Assembly (NCBI RefSeq): GCF_036884655.1
Contig: NC_088356.1
Span: 11,886,001-11,950,000, forward strand
Direction of reading: 5' to 3'
DNA length: 64,000 nt
From: Musa acuminata AAA Group
Lineage: Eukaryota; Streptophyta; Magnoliopsida; Zingiberales; Musaceae
Under the pieces are notes generated by a model, which saw only the letters and a list, made by a program, of their open reading frames with translations, ran no database searches and had not been told where the DNA came from. Both the position numbers and the translations under genes were made by a program. Of this stretch, positions 22,091 through 34,860 are shown in pieces (position 1 is the stretch's first letter; the number at the start of each line of letters is the position of its first letter).

Positions 22091-25000
22091 TCTTGAGCTT
22101 CTGAGCACATATGCAATGACATGCACTAGCGACTGCAGTAGTAGTGAGCAGTGGGATAGGGGCAATACACACCAGTGTTCTACTCCTCTTACTCCTCTCC
22201 CTCTTCTCCTTCATCTGTGGTGTCCCAAAACTTAGTCTGTGAAAAAATCTTGGATCTGAAGATACCCTTGGAAAGGATGATGTGTGATTTGAGTCACATG
22301 ATTCAAAGGTTTGTCCATTCGTTTTAGATTTGTCCAATCATATGGCCTGGATAGAGATGTTGATTTTTGGCCGAAATTTTGTGATCGCAATCATGGATTG
22401 GCATATCCTAACAACATTGCCTTCTATCTCTGTAGTGAAGTGAATAAATATTTTGTAAAAAAGGAGAATCTTTTCTACTCATCAAGTTAGATGGGGTCAA
22501 TTCTGTACACTTTTTTTTTTGTTAACTGAAGGCTTTTCCAAATACCTTCTTTTTTTGTGCATGACATGCTAGGTGTATTGTGTTTGCCCCAGAGACTTAG
22601 ATTTGAATAATAGTTGATAATTAAACCCATCATATTTTAGTTTTTTTCTTCATGATGGCTGCCATTTGAGGCAAGATGTTGTTCAAGGATTCTTAAAACC
22701 TTTCTTTTGACATTTTACTTTTGGTACGAATTTGTGGTAAAAATGGCTTTTCTGTTGGTTGTTTTACTTTGTATTATGTATTGGTACTCCTTCACTTTAA
22801 ACATGGCAAGAAGGTTTACTTTTAATAAATAAGCATTTGATTTATTGTAAATTTCACATTTATAATTTTGCATCATACATTTATATTTCAAAAAGGAAAC
22901 AAGAGCTGCTTCTAGCATACTTCACATGCACCAAGGGCCTCTAGAGCAAATTTTCTTCTTTTTATATACTACAATGTAAATTTTTCACTTTGTTTATTAA
23001 TGTCTTTCTTTTTAGCACCTAGAGTTTGTTATTTGTGCATTACAACCTACCTTAAAACCTTACAATTCAGAGATTGCCCTAAATTATGTTTATTCAATTA
23101 TGGGATGCCTTACGGCCCCTACCAATGTGCCAGATAAGTGTCTCATCTGTTAGCTTTTGGTTTCAGGTTAAGTCGTTGATCGAAGATGCAAAATCTGGTT
23201 CACCATTGAATGCTGTTGGCAGCTCTAGTACTTCGGGTGCTGCTGCTACTAATTCACTGCCTTCCATGTTTCCTGCTGGCAGTGCACCTCCTCTCTCACC
23301 TAGAAGCACTACTGGATCTCCCCGCTTTATGAAACGTAGTTCGGGAGCTGGGCCTTCACCCTTTGGTTCTCCACTAAAATTAGTCAGTGAACCTGTCAAA
23401 GAAGTTATACCTCAGGTATCTAACTGCTGACTAGATTTATGTGATATGCAGGCTAAAACATATTTTCTAGGTGGCTAAGGAGTTTCTTATTTAACTGATT
23501 GGTACCATCACAGTTCTACTTCCAAAATGGACGTCCACCTCCGAAAGCACTGAAGGAACAGTGCTTGTCTAGAATTGATCATCTTTTCTTCGGCAACATG
23601 GACGGAGTACAAATCCAAGGCAATGCATTTAACTTAGCTAATGCTCATAATTGGTCTCGATCATTTAATGATCATTACTCTTTCCTTCTCAGAATTCAAA
23701 ACCGTTACAAAAGAAATTTGCAAGCTGCCATCATTTCTTTCCAGTTCCCTTTTCAGAAAGATCGATGTTGAATGTACTGGAATAGTGACAAGGTGTGTAA
23801 AACCTCATAAAATGAAGGCTGGAAACCATTGCTGTTTTATGCTTTGCTGTTAGGTGTTCCTTCAATTCTTCCATTTTATTGCTCAAACATGTTTTGTTTA
23901 TATAGTTGTGTAATTTATATAATTTTAATTTTTTATTCTTTAAAATTCAAGATAAAACTGCTAGTGGTCCATTGATTTGCAACCTGGGCTTGTCCTTTTT
24001 CTTCTCAACTGTCTCTAAGATTTATTATATTTGGTGTTGCACATTAGTTGTAGCAACCAACAAGTTGCATGAGTAGAGTAGTATTACCCATTAGAGTAGT
24101 ATTATATTTGGTCTCAACTGTTGATCTCAGTGTGACTAATCACATATCCTCGTTAAGTGGAGCTATTGTGGGATCATTATCTCCATTGCCGACAAATATG
24201 TTATTTGAATATTTTTAGTACCCAAGCCTGTGAAAAATTTGAATGAATTGATGATAAGTTGCTGTCTAGTATGGATAGTAGTTCAGGCTGCATACAAGGC
24301 TAATTCACGGCCGTTGAATAAAGGTGATTTTGTAAACATGTGTTCTTGAAATTTGAAGTCAGCTAGAACTTGCCCTCTCTTGTGAGAAATTTGAATGAAT
24401 TGATGATACATTGCCATCTAGTATGGATAGTTGTTCAGGCTGCATATAAGCTTAATTAATGGATGGTTTGGATGGTGAACTAAGGTAATTTTGTAAACAC
24501 ATGTTCTTGAAACTTTTGAGTCAGCTATAACTTGCCATCTTGTACATTTGCAGTATATACGCCCTTTTAGGTCATTTATTTGATTAATGAACCATCTTCA
24601 GATTGCAAATATTTTGTTTGTACATCTGGCAGTAGTGGAACATCACATGCATGACAATAAATAGCGATTTATGGATTTTGCTTTCTCTGCAGCAGAATAG
24701 AAACATTTATATGTTGAAGAGAGAATTGAGTGAAGACAGGAAAAGAAAAGACGATAAGAGACAGAGAAATAAAGTGGGGTTATTAGGGGATATCTAGGCC
24801 TATGCACAAGTGGATTTCGTCTTTCTGATAAACAGATTTTAGATCTCTGTAGCCATGATATATCTTGACATTTTCTTGAACATTTATATTTTCTACCTAT
24901 CATTGAACTCTTCTATGAGGTTTGGCCCCATAGAATGCTTTTTCTGTGGCTTGGTTGTTAAGGGCGTAAATCACTGCTCCTATAGACAGTATGGTTGCAA

Positions 25001-28000
25001 GTCTTGATTTGATCCATAAAATTGACATGATGTGACCTGAAAATTTGCAGGATCGTTGGACATTATGGGTCTGGAATATAATGGATTTATATGATTGTTC
25101 TAATTAATATGGTTATTTTATCTAGTATATTAACCTGAGTGACCTGAATCGAACCATTAGCAATCAGGTTAAATGTATAACTCTGCCGTTTTCGGTTTTA
25201 CCATGTTGATAGTCTTTTTAGTTAATCTATATAAAATAATTTAATGATGTCATTAATAGGTTGATTGGTTTTAAGGGATCGGGTTCAAAAAAATTTGTGT
25301 ATATAGATCATATTGTACCTAAGTAGAATAGTGTGTCATCCGTGACCTTGTATGCTTTTTTTTTTTTTTTGAGTTATATGGGTCTGGTTTTGGTCTAAGA
25401 TTTGTGTATAGATATCAAACCAATTTCTTTCAGTTGGAGGCAGTGATTTAAAAGGTGCTAGGCGCCAAGGTCCAAAAACGACCGAGGCGCTAGAGGCTCG
25501 TCGAGCGAAGCGAGGCGTTAAAATATAAAAACATATAATATAATTAATAAATATAATTATTTAAATAAAAATATGATATTAAATTAAAAAATCTTATAGA
25601 ATTACAATATCACATTAAAAAAAATCTCAAAATTCAAAACAATAACAATAATTTCAAATAAATAAAAATTAGCAGTATTAAAATCAAAAAATATATTATT
25701 AATCTAATAAATAAAAAAATATTGTTACTAGTATACAGTTACCAGTATATTGTTAACAGTATACTATCGAGTCGATGTGAGAAGAGGGAGTAAGAGTAAT
25801 AGTAGCGATGAGTAGCGGCAGCGACAGCAGGAGCGAGAGCGACGATAGTGACGAGCAGCGATAGCAGCGGCGAGCAGTGGTAGTGGCAGCGGTAGTAGGG
25901 CCGCAGTGTAAGAGTAAGACTGAGGCTACTGACTGAGAGAAGCAGTAGCGGTAGTAGTGAGTAGCGGCAACAGGAGCGGGAGCGGCAAGCAGCGATAGTG
26001 GCAACGGCGACGAGCAGTGACAGCAATGGCAAGCAGCGACAGTGGTAGCGGTAGCGAAGAGCAGCGACAGCGAAGAGAGGCAACGACAACAGAGAAGAAA
26101 TGTCAGTCGCAGAATCGCGAGCAGGGTTAGGGTTGGGGAAGTCGCAAGAGGGATGTTGGGAGGTTGATATCGGTGCTTTAGTTGGTTCGATTCGAACCAA
26201 CTAAAGCACCGAAGACCGAACCATACGTAAAACACTAATACAGTCGCTTGGTTTAACTCGGGCGCTCGCCCGAAGCGCCCGACTCCTAGGCTCGAGCAAG
26301 CGCCCAGGCGGTGCCTCTTTGAATCGAGGCGCTTGGACATGAAACAAGGCGCTCGGGCCTCTCCTCGCCTCGCCCGAGTGCCTAGGTGAGCGCCCGAGCG
26401 CCTGTTGAAATCGCTGGTTGGAGGGTTTTATTTTATTATACACATCTCAGCTTGACATGAATTCTATCTGACACATGCTGTCACCACTCTGTCACGAACG
26501 GTCGTCGCGCACCTGCAACAACTTCGTTCAACGAACCGTTCGTCGCTCTCATCTACATGTACAGCTACTTGGCAGTCTGTTTTGCCTTGGTTTTGAGTCA
26601 TTTTGCTTGTAAAAATGTAAGTTCGAACAAGTTGCAGCGCTACAAAGCGACCACTCACCGAACCGAGCAAAACAACCCCAAAACAGCTCTGTTTTCGTGT
26701 GCCGCGGGCTGTTTTCTGCAGCCCGCCTCCGCTCACCAAAACGTCAGCCATCTCAGCCCCTTTGAACCCCCCGGGTGGCACAGGGCTGGATGGGGCTTCG
26801 GTATAGTGTCGGGCGTTGAACAACCTTTCGCAAGTTTGCACGTTAACTTGACGAGAACTTGTTGTCGCGCCCGACACCCGGTGAGCAGCTGTTTGTGGAC
26901 TTGCAGCTGTTCGTTCAACCCTCTAAAGTCCTTGTTTTCCCCCTCTCCCTCTTTTCTCTTGTGCACGCAAGGTGCTCGCTGAATTGCTTGTAAAGCTTCC
27001 CCTCTTTTCACGAGACGTCGGGACTTGTCCGACGCTCGTTCTTTCGAACTAATCAACTTTCTCTTTTACAGGTCTTTCGGGACCTGCGAGAGGTTGCAAG
27101 TGGGCTGATCTTTGCGGAGCAATATCGCAAGGGCGAAGCGCGACTTAGGCAACGCAAGTTAAGTTCGCATCTTTGCTGCAAGGGTGCCTCGCGACTTAGG
27201 CAACGCAAGCTAAGTTCGCGTCTTGGCCGCAAGGGTGCCTCATGCCTTAGGCAATTCCAGCTAAGGCCGTGACAACTCGTAGATATAGCTCCTTCACTTG
27301 CAAGGATGAGACAACTATCTCGGACCTTCTGAGACCTTATGAGTCTCAGGCACTAGGCAGATTTCTTGGTTGTTATAGGTTTTCGGTGATTATTTTGGGA
27401 GCAAGGGACAACAATTGTCATTGACATGGTATGTATGCATGTGTGGTTATAGGTACATACACCAGTTAGCTTAGTGTGTGATATGTGGGATATGGGGCTT
27501 TGTTGGTTCTTGGTTTCAGATCAAGTTTCCCTTTGAAGCTTGTACTAAAGTTGCTTAATGCTGTTTATGACATTATGCAATACATGTTTTTTTTTTTTTT
27601 TCTGTTTTGGGGCTAGTCAGTGTTTAAGTCAATTAGTATAATGCATACCGAGGACACAATCAATGATGCAGTCATCACTTACGTAAACTAGTTTATATGA
27701 CTGGGCCCAACTACCCTTTTTAATTGTAGTTTTTTAATTTTGTTCTCACTCATGTACATTATCTCAGTTTCAGGAGATTTATGGAAAATTAAGTTATTTG
27801 CTTTTTTATTATCTTATTGGAGGCATTCTTCACACTCAACTTTGATTGACTGGTCATGTTGGATACTATGTTAGGGATGCATTTGTTGAATATTGGATCA
27901 ATAGCAACATGATGACAAAGGATATAGCTACGCAGATATTTACAATTTTGAAGCAAGCAGATCGCAAGTACCTTACTCAGGTTTGCTTCCTTTATTTTCT

Positions 28001-31000
28001 TGTAGCACTTAAAAACGCAGTTGTTCATACAGTTATTATAATGACATAAGCATAAGTTCAATGGTATAATACTTATGGAAGTGTGTTGTTTTTGCAAGTA
28101 CTGATGTTTATACTTCATTCTTCCTGATTTTTGTATTAATGTTCTTGTATTCATTCTGGATTTCTGTAGGAGGACTTCAAACCTGTCCTGCGAGAACTCC
28201 TGGCAACCCATCCAGGTTTGGAGTTCCTACAGGGGACTCCTGAGTTTCAGGAAAGATATGGTGGGTTTTTACTTGTGAATGATGTTACTATGGAAGTTGG
28301 AACAGCTGATCTAAAAGTGGACTTGTTTATTATTATTTGCATTGTTGTGTAGTTATCTGATATCATTTACTTTGTAAATAAAGAAATTTAAAAGACTTTG
28401 TGAGTACCATTTATAATGACAGATCTTCTCTCAATTCATACTTCGAAAGTACATGTTCTTGTCAATTGTAATAGAATAATATCATTCATCTGCCCATATT
28501 TCTTTCTGCTTAAATATGCCTGCTCTATGATGTTTAAATTGTGTACATAAATTGATGTAATACTTCCTACATGTTCCAATCATCTAAGGACTATCTAGCA
28601 TGATTGGACTATCTTCCAATCATCAAAAGGCCCTTCCTATAAATAATGCTTGTATCATTCACCGATGCATGCCTTAACTGCTTGTCTCTTGATAATGTAG
28701 GATGAGCTCTGACTTTTTTATTGGAAATAAAGGAAGGGAACAAGTGAGGAAGGAATTGAAAATAATATTATGAAAAGAAAGAGATAACTATTTTCAAGGA
28801 GAGAACTTTTAGAATAAGGGTCTCATGTCTTGCACATGGACGATGGAATCATACCATTGGAAAAAGATATGTGGCCTCACATAATGTGAAAAGAATAAAA
28901 CTTTCATCGTCTATTACAATCTTTTTGGCCCGTTTTATAGACCTTAAGTATGAGAATAAAATTAAAAATTCATAAAACGAGGAAGAATATAATAACATCT
29001 CATAAAATAAAGCATATCATTCACTATAACTTTCCTTCTGCGAAGAAATAAAATTTCAGATTTAATTTAGAGAATAGTTTTCCTTTTGATAGTATATCTC
29101 TTTGATATATTTCCATCTTTCGGTAAACTTAAATCAATAAGAAACTTCCTTTTGCAGATGAAATCTACCTTCCTCTTTGTTTTCTTCTTTAAGATCTTCA
29201 ATCAAACTTATGACTGTTCCCTTGCTTTTGTTTTACTTTCTTTTTTTCTTCATCTTGGATAATCATGGTAACAGGTATAGGATTCTAGCAGATGGTATGT
29301 GTTAACTTATGAAAGTTGCAAAAGATACCTTAAACTAGTAAAAAAAGTATTCAAATAGGAAGTAATTAAGATTATCCTGCATCACCTGAGTGTTTCATAG
29401 AAGGTCCATCACCTAAGAGTTGACCTCAAGAATCATATGTATCTTTTATTATGTTTGTCTTCATTGCCATTTGCGAAATCCATGTGATGCAAGAAAACAA
29501 AAACGACTAATTTATAAAAGGGTAAATGTTCTGTTCTTTGCGGAAAGGACAAAAGCCAACCATTGGTGAAATTTTTCTTAATTGAAACAGAAGAACTACA
29601 GAAGAACTCAAGCATTTGGATTTTGATAAACTAGTTTGTTGTTGTCATTTTTTTCTTTATTTTTATCTCACCAATTGTTACTGCTATCTTCTTTCTTTGC
29701 TGCTTCCTTTCCATTTAATCACCTGTATTTGTTGCATTTAACAATTGGCATGATGCTTTAGTTTATGAATCAAACTGTGGTTTCTTGATTATTTAGATGT
29801 CAATGAATAAAAATATATATCTCGATTATAGATTTATCTCCTCACTAAAATTATCTTTTATAAGTAATCAACTTGTTCTTCCACTAAACTACTTCATTAA
29901 GGTAGGCACCTAAGCCTTACACTAGGGCTTCAGAAGACTTCGGCGTTTGGTGCTTCACTTGTTCCTAGAGTATTCAGTAGCTTTTTCTTATATTCTTTAT
30001 GTACCCTATAGTTGACACTAGCAAGAAAAATGACTAGCTTGTTCAAGACACATGGAATTCTTGATTATTCCCTGTTGCCAGGTTTCTGAAACTTCAAGAC
30101 ATGAAAAGTGAGTGAAAAAGAGAGAGGTGTTAGGAAGGGAGATGGTGACTCATTCTACTTTCTCTACACCACCTTTGGTGACACATTCTGCTTTATAATT
30201 CTCATTACATCTTGTAATTATCATGTTTGTCAAGCACACATTCTTTCATATCATGGTTCAATTATTTTACACTCTTATATAATTTTGTTGATGATTCCTT
30301 GTGATTTGTGATGCATCTTCAAGGTTAATTTACAAACAGTTGTTTTCATCTAATGCTAGATGTTCCAAGACATATTAGAAAAAGGACATCATATCTCGAC
30401 TTTCAAGATTTCTGAATGTCATTTTAGCATTTTTGTCTCTCTAATACATTTGATCTCGAACTTTCTTCCCAGCTGAAACTGTCATATACAGAATTTTCTA
30501 CTACATGAATAGATCTGGAAATGGTCAAATTACCCTCAGAGAGCTGAAACGTGGAGATTTGATTGCTGCAATGCAGCATGCAGATGAAGAGGAAGACATC
30601 AATAAAGTTTTGAGGTGACATAATGTTGATGTGCTTTTTATGTCTTATAGGTTTATTGATATGATTTGTGGAAGTTTGTGTCAGATATGCTTGAACTATA
30701 TTTACTGTTTCAATTTCTATATGGGCATAGTATGTTATGTTGTCTGTTGCAAGTGACTATGTCTGTTCTTCCTTTGGTTTTATAAGTGTCTCTCCAAATG
30801 AAAAATGTGACGTTAATGGAATCTGGTGGCCTACCATCTGTATAAAGACTACTCTCATTGACTAGGGTTTGTCCAATATAGTGGTGCTTATGGAGAACCT
30901 CCTTGCCCTATTGGTGCATACCAAGGCTTAAAAATTTCTTAAAACTTTCAGCTGAAACAATCATTCTTTTAGAGAAAGATCAGTTTTCAACCTTTACAGA

Positions 31001-33746
31001 TATGAATACTGCTGGATTTGGTGATCAGGAATTTCGTTAGTTTCAGCATTTTTGACAAGAATAGACAATTCACGAGAGAGGTCATTGCTGTGGTTACAAC
31101 TGATGAACTGAATGCTAAAAGCCTTATAGGTTTCTGTTGAACCGGAGGCTTTGGTGTAGGTCAACTTAAGCCCAAATCACTCTTTTAATTTATTTTTCTG
31201 ACTTATGTTTCACATATCTGCATTTGATGATAATTGCTAGTTGACTATGATTTTTCTCATGCATTCAGTTGAGTTTTAGCTCATGAGGACTATTATGGTT
31301 GATATGATTTTGGATACCATACACCAATCTGATTGTTTTATTGCTTATCTTGGTAAATAGTGGTGCCAATTGTGAATCATTTATATTTAGTAATAACAGT
31401 TGTTTTACAGATTCCTACTTTGTGTTAGTAATTACGATTTTCACAGTGGAGAAAAGCATGGTCCGAATGTTGCTTGTTCCTGCAGGTACTTCTCATACGA
31501 GCACTTCTATGTGATATACTGCAAGTTTTGGGAGCTCGATACAGATCATGATTTCTTAATCGATAAAGAGAACCTTATCAGATATGGAAATCATTCATTG
31601 ACCTACAGGATTGTTGAGAGGATCTTTTCACAGGTTTGCTTTTCCTTTTTGGGGTTTTGGAATACTAAGATAGTATATGTGATCAATGTATTGTTAGATT
31701 TCGTTCATGTTGCTTAGGGTGTCCTAATTGTATATGTGATCATTGTATTGTTAGATTTCGTTCATGTTGCTTAGGGTGTCCTAATTGTCATCTAGGTACC
31801 CAGGAAATTTAAGAGCAAGGCTGATGGTAAAATGGGCTATGAAGATTTTGTGTATTTTATACTATCAGAGGAGGATAAGTCAGCTGAGCCTAGCCTGGAG
31901 TATTGGTAATAGCTGAATCCTCTAAATACATGATCTTTATGAAGATGTCAATTGATTGGACGTAATTTTTTTCTCTTTTGATTTTCTTTTATTTGAAGAT
32001 CTTTTGCATGAAATTGGATTTAGGTAATATTTGTAGGTCTTTTCATCATCATGATTGTTGATATCATGTTCTAACAATTTAACAGTATAGATACTACTGA
32101 TCGTTCACCATTCCAATCCCATCCTTGGTGGGATCATATAGGATTACAAAATAAAAAAATGCTATGGATTATAAAGCAACTTAAGTCATAAAATAGAACT
32201 TCTATGCACATATCAATCGTTTATATTGTGATAGTTGGTAAAATTTTCTAACCTTCTAGTGATATTTGCCTAATGAGCTTCTTTAATATACATGATATTG
32301 ATATAACATATACTAAATGGGAAATCTACTTCTCTTTTTATGTCTTATAAGCTGCCACTTTGGCTATCTGATTTCTCCTTGAAGAAATCATTCCCTGGTT
32401 AGGAGATGATTACTGATAGCTGTTTCATTTAAACATCCTTTTTGAATTATTATTTTTATTCTGGCAGCAAGAAACATCCCATAATAAAATAGCCGACCAA
32501 AACAAATATGTTTTCTCTTCATTTCTGAATATCATTTTTTTTTGTTTTGTTTTATTCCAAAATGACAGTTATCTATATTCAAAGGAAGAGTTACTGCATA
32601 CTTATTCATGATATCCAAAATTCGTGCAAATATCTGTCCATTTATTAGATAATATTATATGATCCCATTTGTCCTCATTATGTTAATGTCACCTAATTTA
32701 GTACTTAGCTGTGGACATTCATTCAGTCTGCATACTTTGTATCGGCACCTCTGCACATTTATATTTCTTGACTTGTACTATTTTTGTATGGTGTTTTTGT
32801 TTGATTTTAGTTATATACCAACACAATAGTCCACTTATTAAAATTTTGCCCCAGCAAATTCTTGCATATGTATCTGACTGCATGCAGTCTTAGGTGTGTT
32901 TATGTGGTACCTGCCAACCATTGAATGTTGCATTCTTAGTTGAGTTCTCTACATGTTTTTGGATGATTCTATTCTCTTTCTGCTCTCTCTCCTATCAATT
33001 CATGGTGGTTTGGTTCCAAACAGTAACTTGCATTACTCCACCTCTATTGTTGCTCCATGCAAATAATGAAATAGAAAATTTTTAATTTAAAATGATTTTA
33101 TTGTTTTGATCCTTCATTTTATTTTATTTTCCAGTTTTAATTAATATTCATCATTAACTGATTTTCCAGGTTCAAGTGTATAGATTTGGATGGTAATGGA
33201 ATTATAACCGCCAACGAAATGCAGTTTTTCTATGAGGAGCAGTTGCATCGTATGGAATGTATGGCGCAGGAGCCTGTACTCTTTGAGGACATTTTGTGCC
33301 AGATGATTGATATGATTGGACCAGAGGTGACCTATTTTCCTGATATTTAGGCTAGCATAAGATTGAGAACTGAAAATTGACAATTTCTTCCTTACAGAAT
33401 GAGAGCTACTTTACACTGCGTGACCTGAAAGGTGGCAAGCTTTCAGGAAATATTTTTAATATCCTTTTCAACCTCAACAAATTCATGGCATTTGAAACTC
33501 GTGATCCTTTTCTAATTCGGCAGGTAAGTGGATCACTCTGTATTTAGTCATGGACTATGAACTTCATAGCCAAACGGTAACCTGTGCCTGTAATTGGTTA
33601 TTCAGGAACGGGAAAATCCAACTTTGACAGAGTGGGATCGTTTTGCACATAGAGAGTATATTAGGCTGTCTATGGAGGAAGATGGTGAAGATGCTTCCAA
33701 TGGAAGCGGAGACATCTGGGATGAATCACTTGAGGCTCCCTTTTAA
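20992..33746 (+). CDS. PP2A regulatory subunit B'' (EF-hand), 12 exons
   Basis: Coding exons: 20992-21141, 23167-23415, 23514-23619, 23693-23792, 27875-27980, 28170-28260, 30473-30614, 31486-31633, 31796-31905, 33170-33326, 33398-33523, 33606-33746. They join in frame to 541 residues. The family binds the PP2A A and C subunits and directs the phosphatase in a calcium-sensitive way. Key features are a Ser/Pro-rich N-terminal linker (PPLSPRS), the [11 protein letters not shown] block, a first EF-hand loop near residues 333-344 ([12 protein letters not shown], last position not Glu) and a canonical loop at 406-417 ([12 protein letters not shown]). The C-terminus is LEAPF. All introns end in AG and start with GT, except intron 3 (23620-23692, 73 bp), which starts with GC. 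Intron 4 (4.1 kb) contains a hAT-like element and a solo LTR. From memory it resembles Arabidopsis At5g44090 and its paralogues, which are close to this length. Confidence 0.95.
22053..22087. repeat. (CT)n microsatellite in intron 1
   Basis: A pure CT run, preceded by a long pyrimidine-rich stretch (about 21885-22010), both inside intron 1 of the PP2A B'' gene. Confidence 0.9.
25441..26416 (+). mobile_element. hAT-like non-autonomous element, copy 1 (in intron 4)
   Basis: A 976-bp insertion with a perfect 8-bp TSD, GTTGGAGG (25433-25440 and 26417-26424). The ends form imperfect inverted repeats (CAGTGATTTAAAAGG against CAGCGATTTCAACAGG), followed by GCGCC- and CTCGGGCG-rich subterminal repeats. 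The interior has an AT-rich part (25510-25740) and a part built from GCAGCG and GTAGCG words (25790-26090). Open frames there on the minus strand (Ser, Leu, Ala rich) are low-complexity. An 8-bp TSD and CA-starting ends fit the hAT superfamily; no transposase is present. Confidence 0.8.
26490..27274 (+). mobile_element. Solo LTR, TGTCACG family, copy 2 (in intron 4)
   Basis: 785 bp, starting TGTCACG and ending CGTGACA, with the 4-bp direct repeat ACTC on both sides (26486-26489 and 27275-27278). Three tandem units with GACTTAGGCAACGCAAG lie in the last 150 bp. It is the best-preserved copy of the family in the window. It sits in sense orientation within PP2A B'' intron 4, downstream of the hAT-like element. 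A 141-codon frame at 26557-26982 is shared in frame with copy 3. Confidence 0.8.
31674..31787. repeat. Tandem duplication of 57 bp in intron 8
   Basis: Positions 31674-31730 are repeated at 31731-31787 with one clear substitution. The array fills most of the 162-bp intron and ends 8 bases before the exon at 31796, so it duplicates any branch point it contains. Confidence 0.9.
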
Positions 33747-34166
33747 AGATAATCCATGGTCACTATTAAAAAAAACAAAAAAATTAATCTAGGTCAGCAG
33801 CTCTCTCATATCTCAATCTTTCACTTTTTTGGTTGCAATGATATTCTTTTCTTAGCTGTTTTTATTTTGCGTGATTCACCTCTCATTCTAAAAATGCATT
33901 GGTTTCCCCATTTCTAGTTTCTTGCAGAAAGAAACAAATACTATTAATTCTTCTTTGCATGAAGTCAACTATAATAGCCATTTTATTACTAAGATAGCAC
34001 TTGATGCAGTATGTAAAACTGATTATGAACTTGGAATTGTTCATATACCTACTTGTATAACATATTGTTGCATAGTTAAGGCTTTGCATCACTTCAAAAG
34101 GTTAGAGATGCAAAATAAATCTATGTTAGATTTTATTAGATTAGATGACTTAAGCTATCATCTAAT
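33747..34166 (+). other. 3' flank of the PP2A B'' gene
   Basis: Follows the TAA stop; AT-rich and probably holds the 3' UTR. It ends at the copia element's TSD (CTAAT, 34162-34166). No separate gene seen. Confidence 0.5.
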
Positions 34167-34770
34167 TGATGGGATAAAAAGAGAACTTTGTATACAAACA
34201 AATACAAGCAGGCTGTAACATGTAGTGAAATTAAACAGAAATCACAATCAAATATGACACTAAGATTTACGTTGAAAACCCCTTCAACATGAAGGGTAAA
34301 AATCATGGGATAAGTCAGAGAAAATCAATTATAAGAATAATGAATATACAAATCTCAGAGTCTCTTGTCCAAAATCCAAATGACAATCACAAGAGAATAA
34401 CTGAGATACAGGGATTACTTCATTGTGCACAATATCCAAAATCTCCCCAAGTGATCATAGTAAGAATCCATTATAAATCTGATCTAACCTGAGATGAGAA
34501 TGCTACCTGGATGATTGAAAACAACTTCTACATTGTCCTTGTCTTTTTTCTTTTTTTTTCTTCTCTTGTTTTTCTACCCTCAACTGCTCTTGTTGCTTCT
34601 CCCTTTTTCACAGTCATTGCTGCCCCTTTTTTCTTCTCTAGCCGCCACACCTCTTGGTTAAAAGAGTTAGAGTTTAGGTTAAAAGAGAAAGGGTTTTAAT
34701 AGCTATGGGCTATGGGATATGGGTTATTAAAGCTCACTATGGGCTGAACTAATGGGTCATGAGCCCAACA
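34167..34770 (-). repeat. 3' LTR of the copia element
   Basis: 604 bp. Aligns with 40076-40855 once the MITE is removed from the latter. It contains a pyrimidine-rich segment near 34540-34640 that is missing from the other LTR. Confidence 0.85.
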
Positions 34771-34860
34771 ACCTCCCCCTTCAGCCCATAAGGGAGGTTG
34801 TCCCATAACTCATCAATATGAAGCCATGTCGACCAGCTATCGGCATATCTCTTGCCTTTC

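Noticed and set aside
26185..26205. TTCGATTCGAACC segment resembling a tRNA T-arm
   Set aside because: It is part of a palindrome within the hAT-like element, with no acceptor stem, D-arm or anticodon loop around it.
25753..26340. 195- and 153-codon frames in the hAT-like element
   Set aside because: Leu, Ser and Ala-rich translations of a GCAGCG-type repeat; not transposase.
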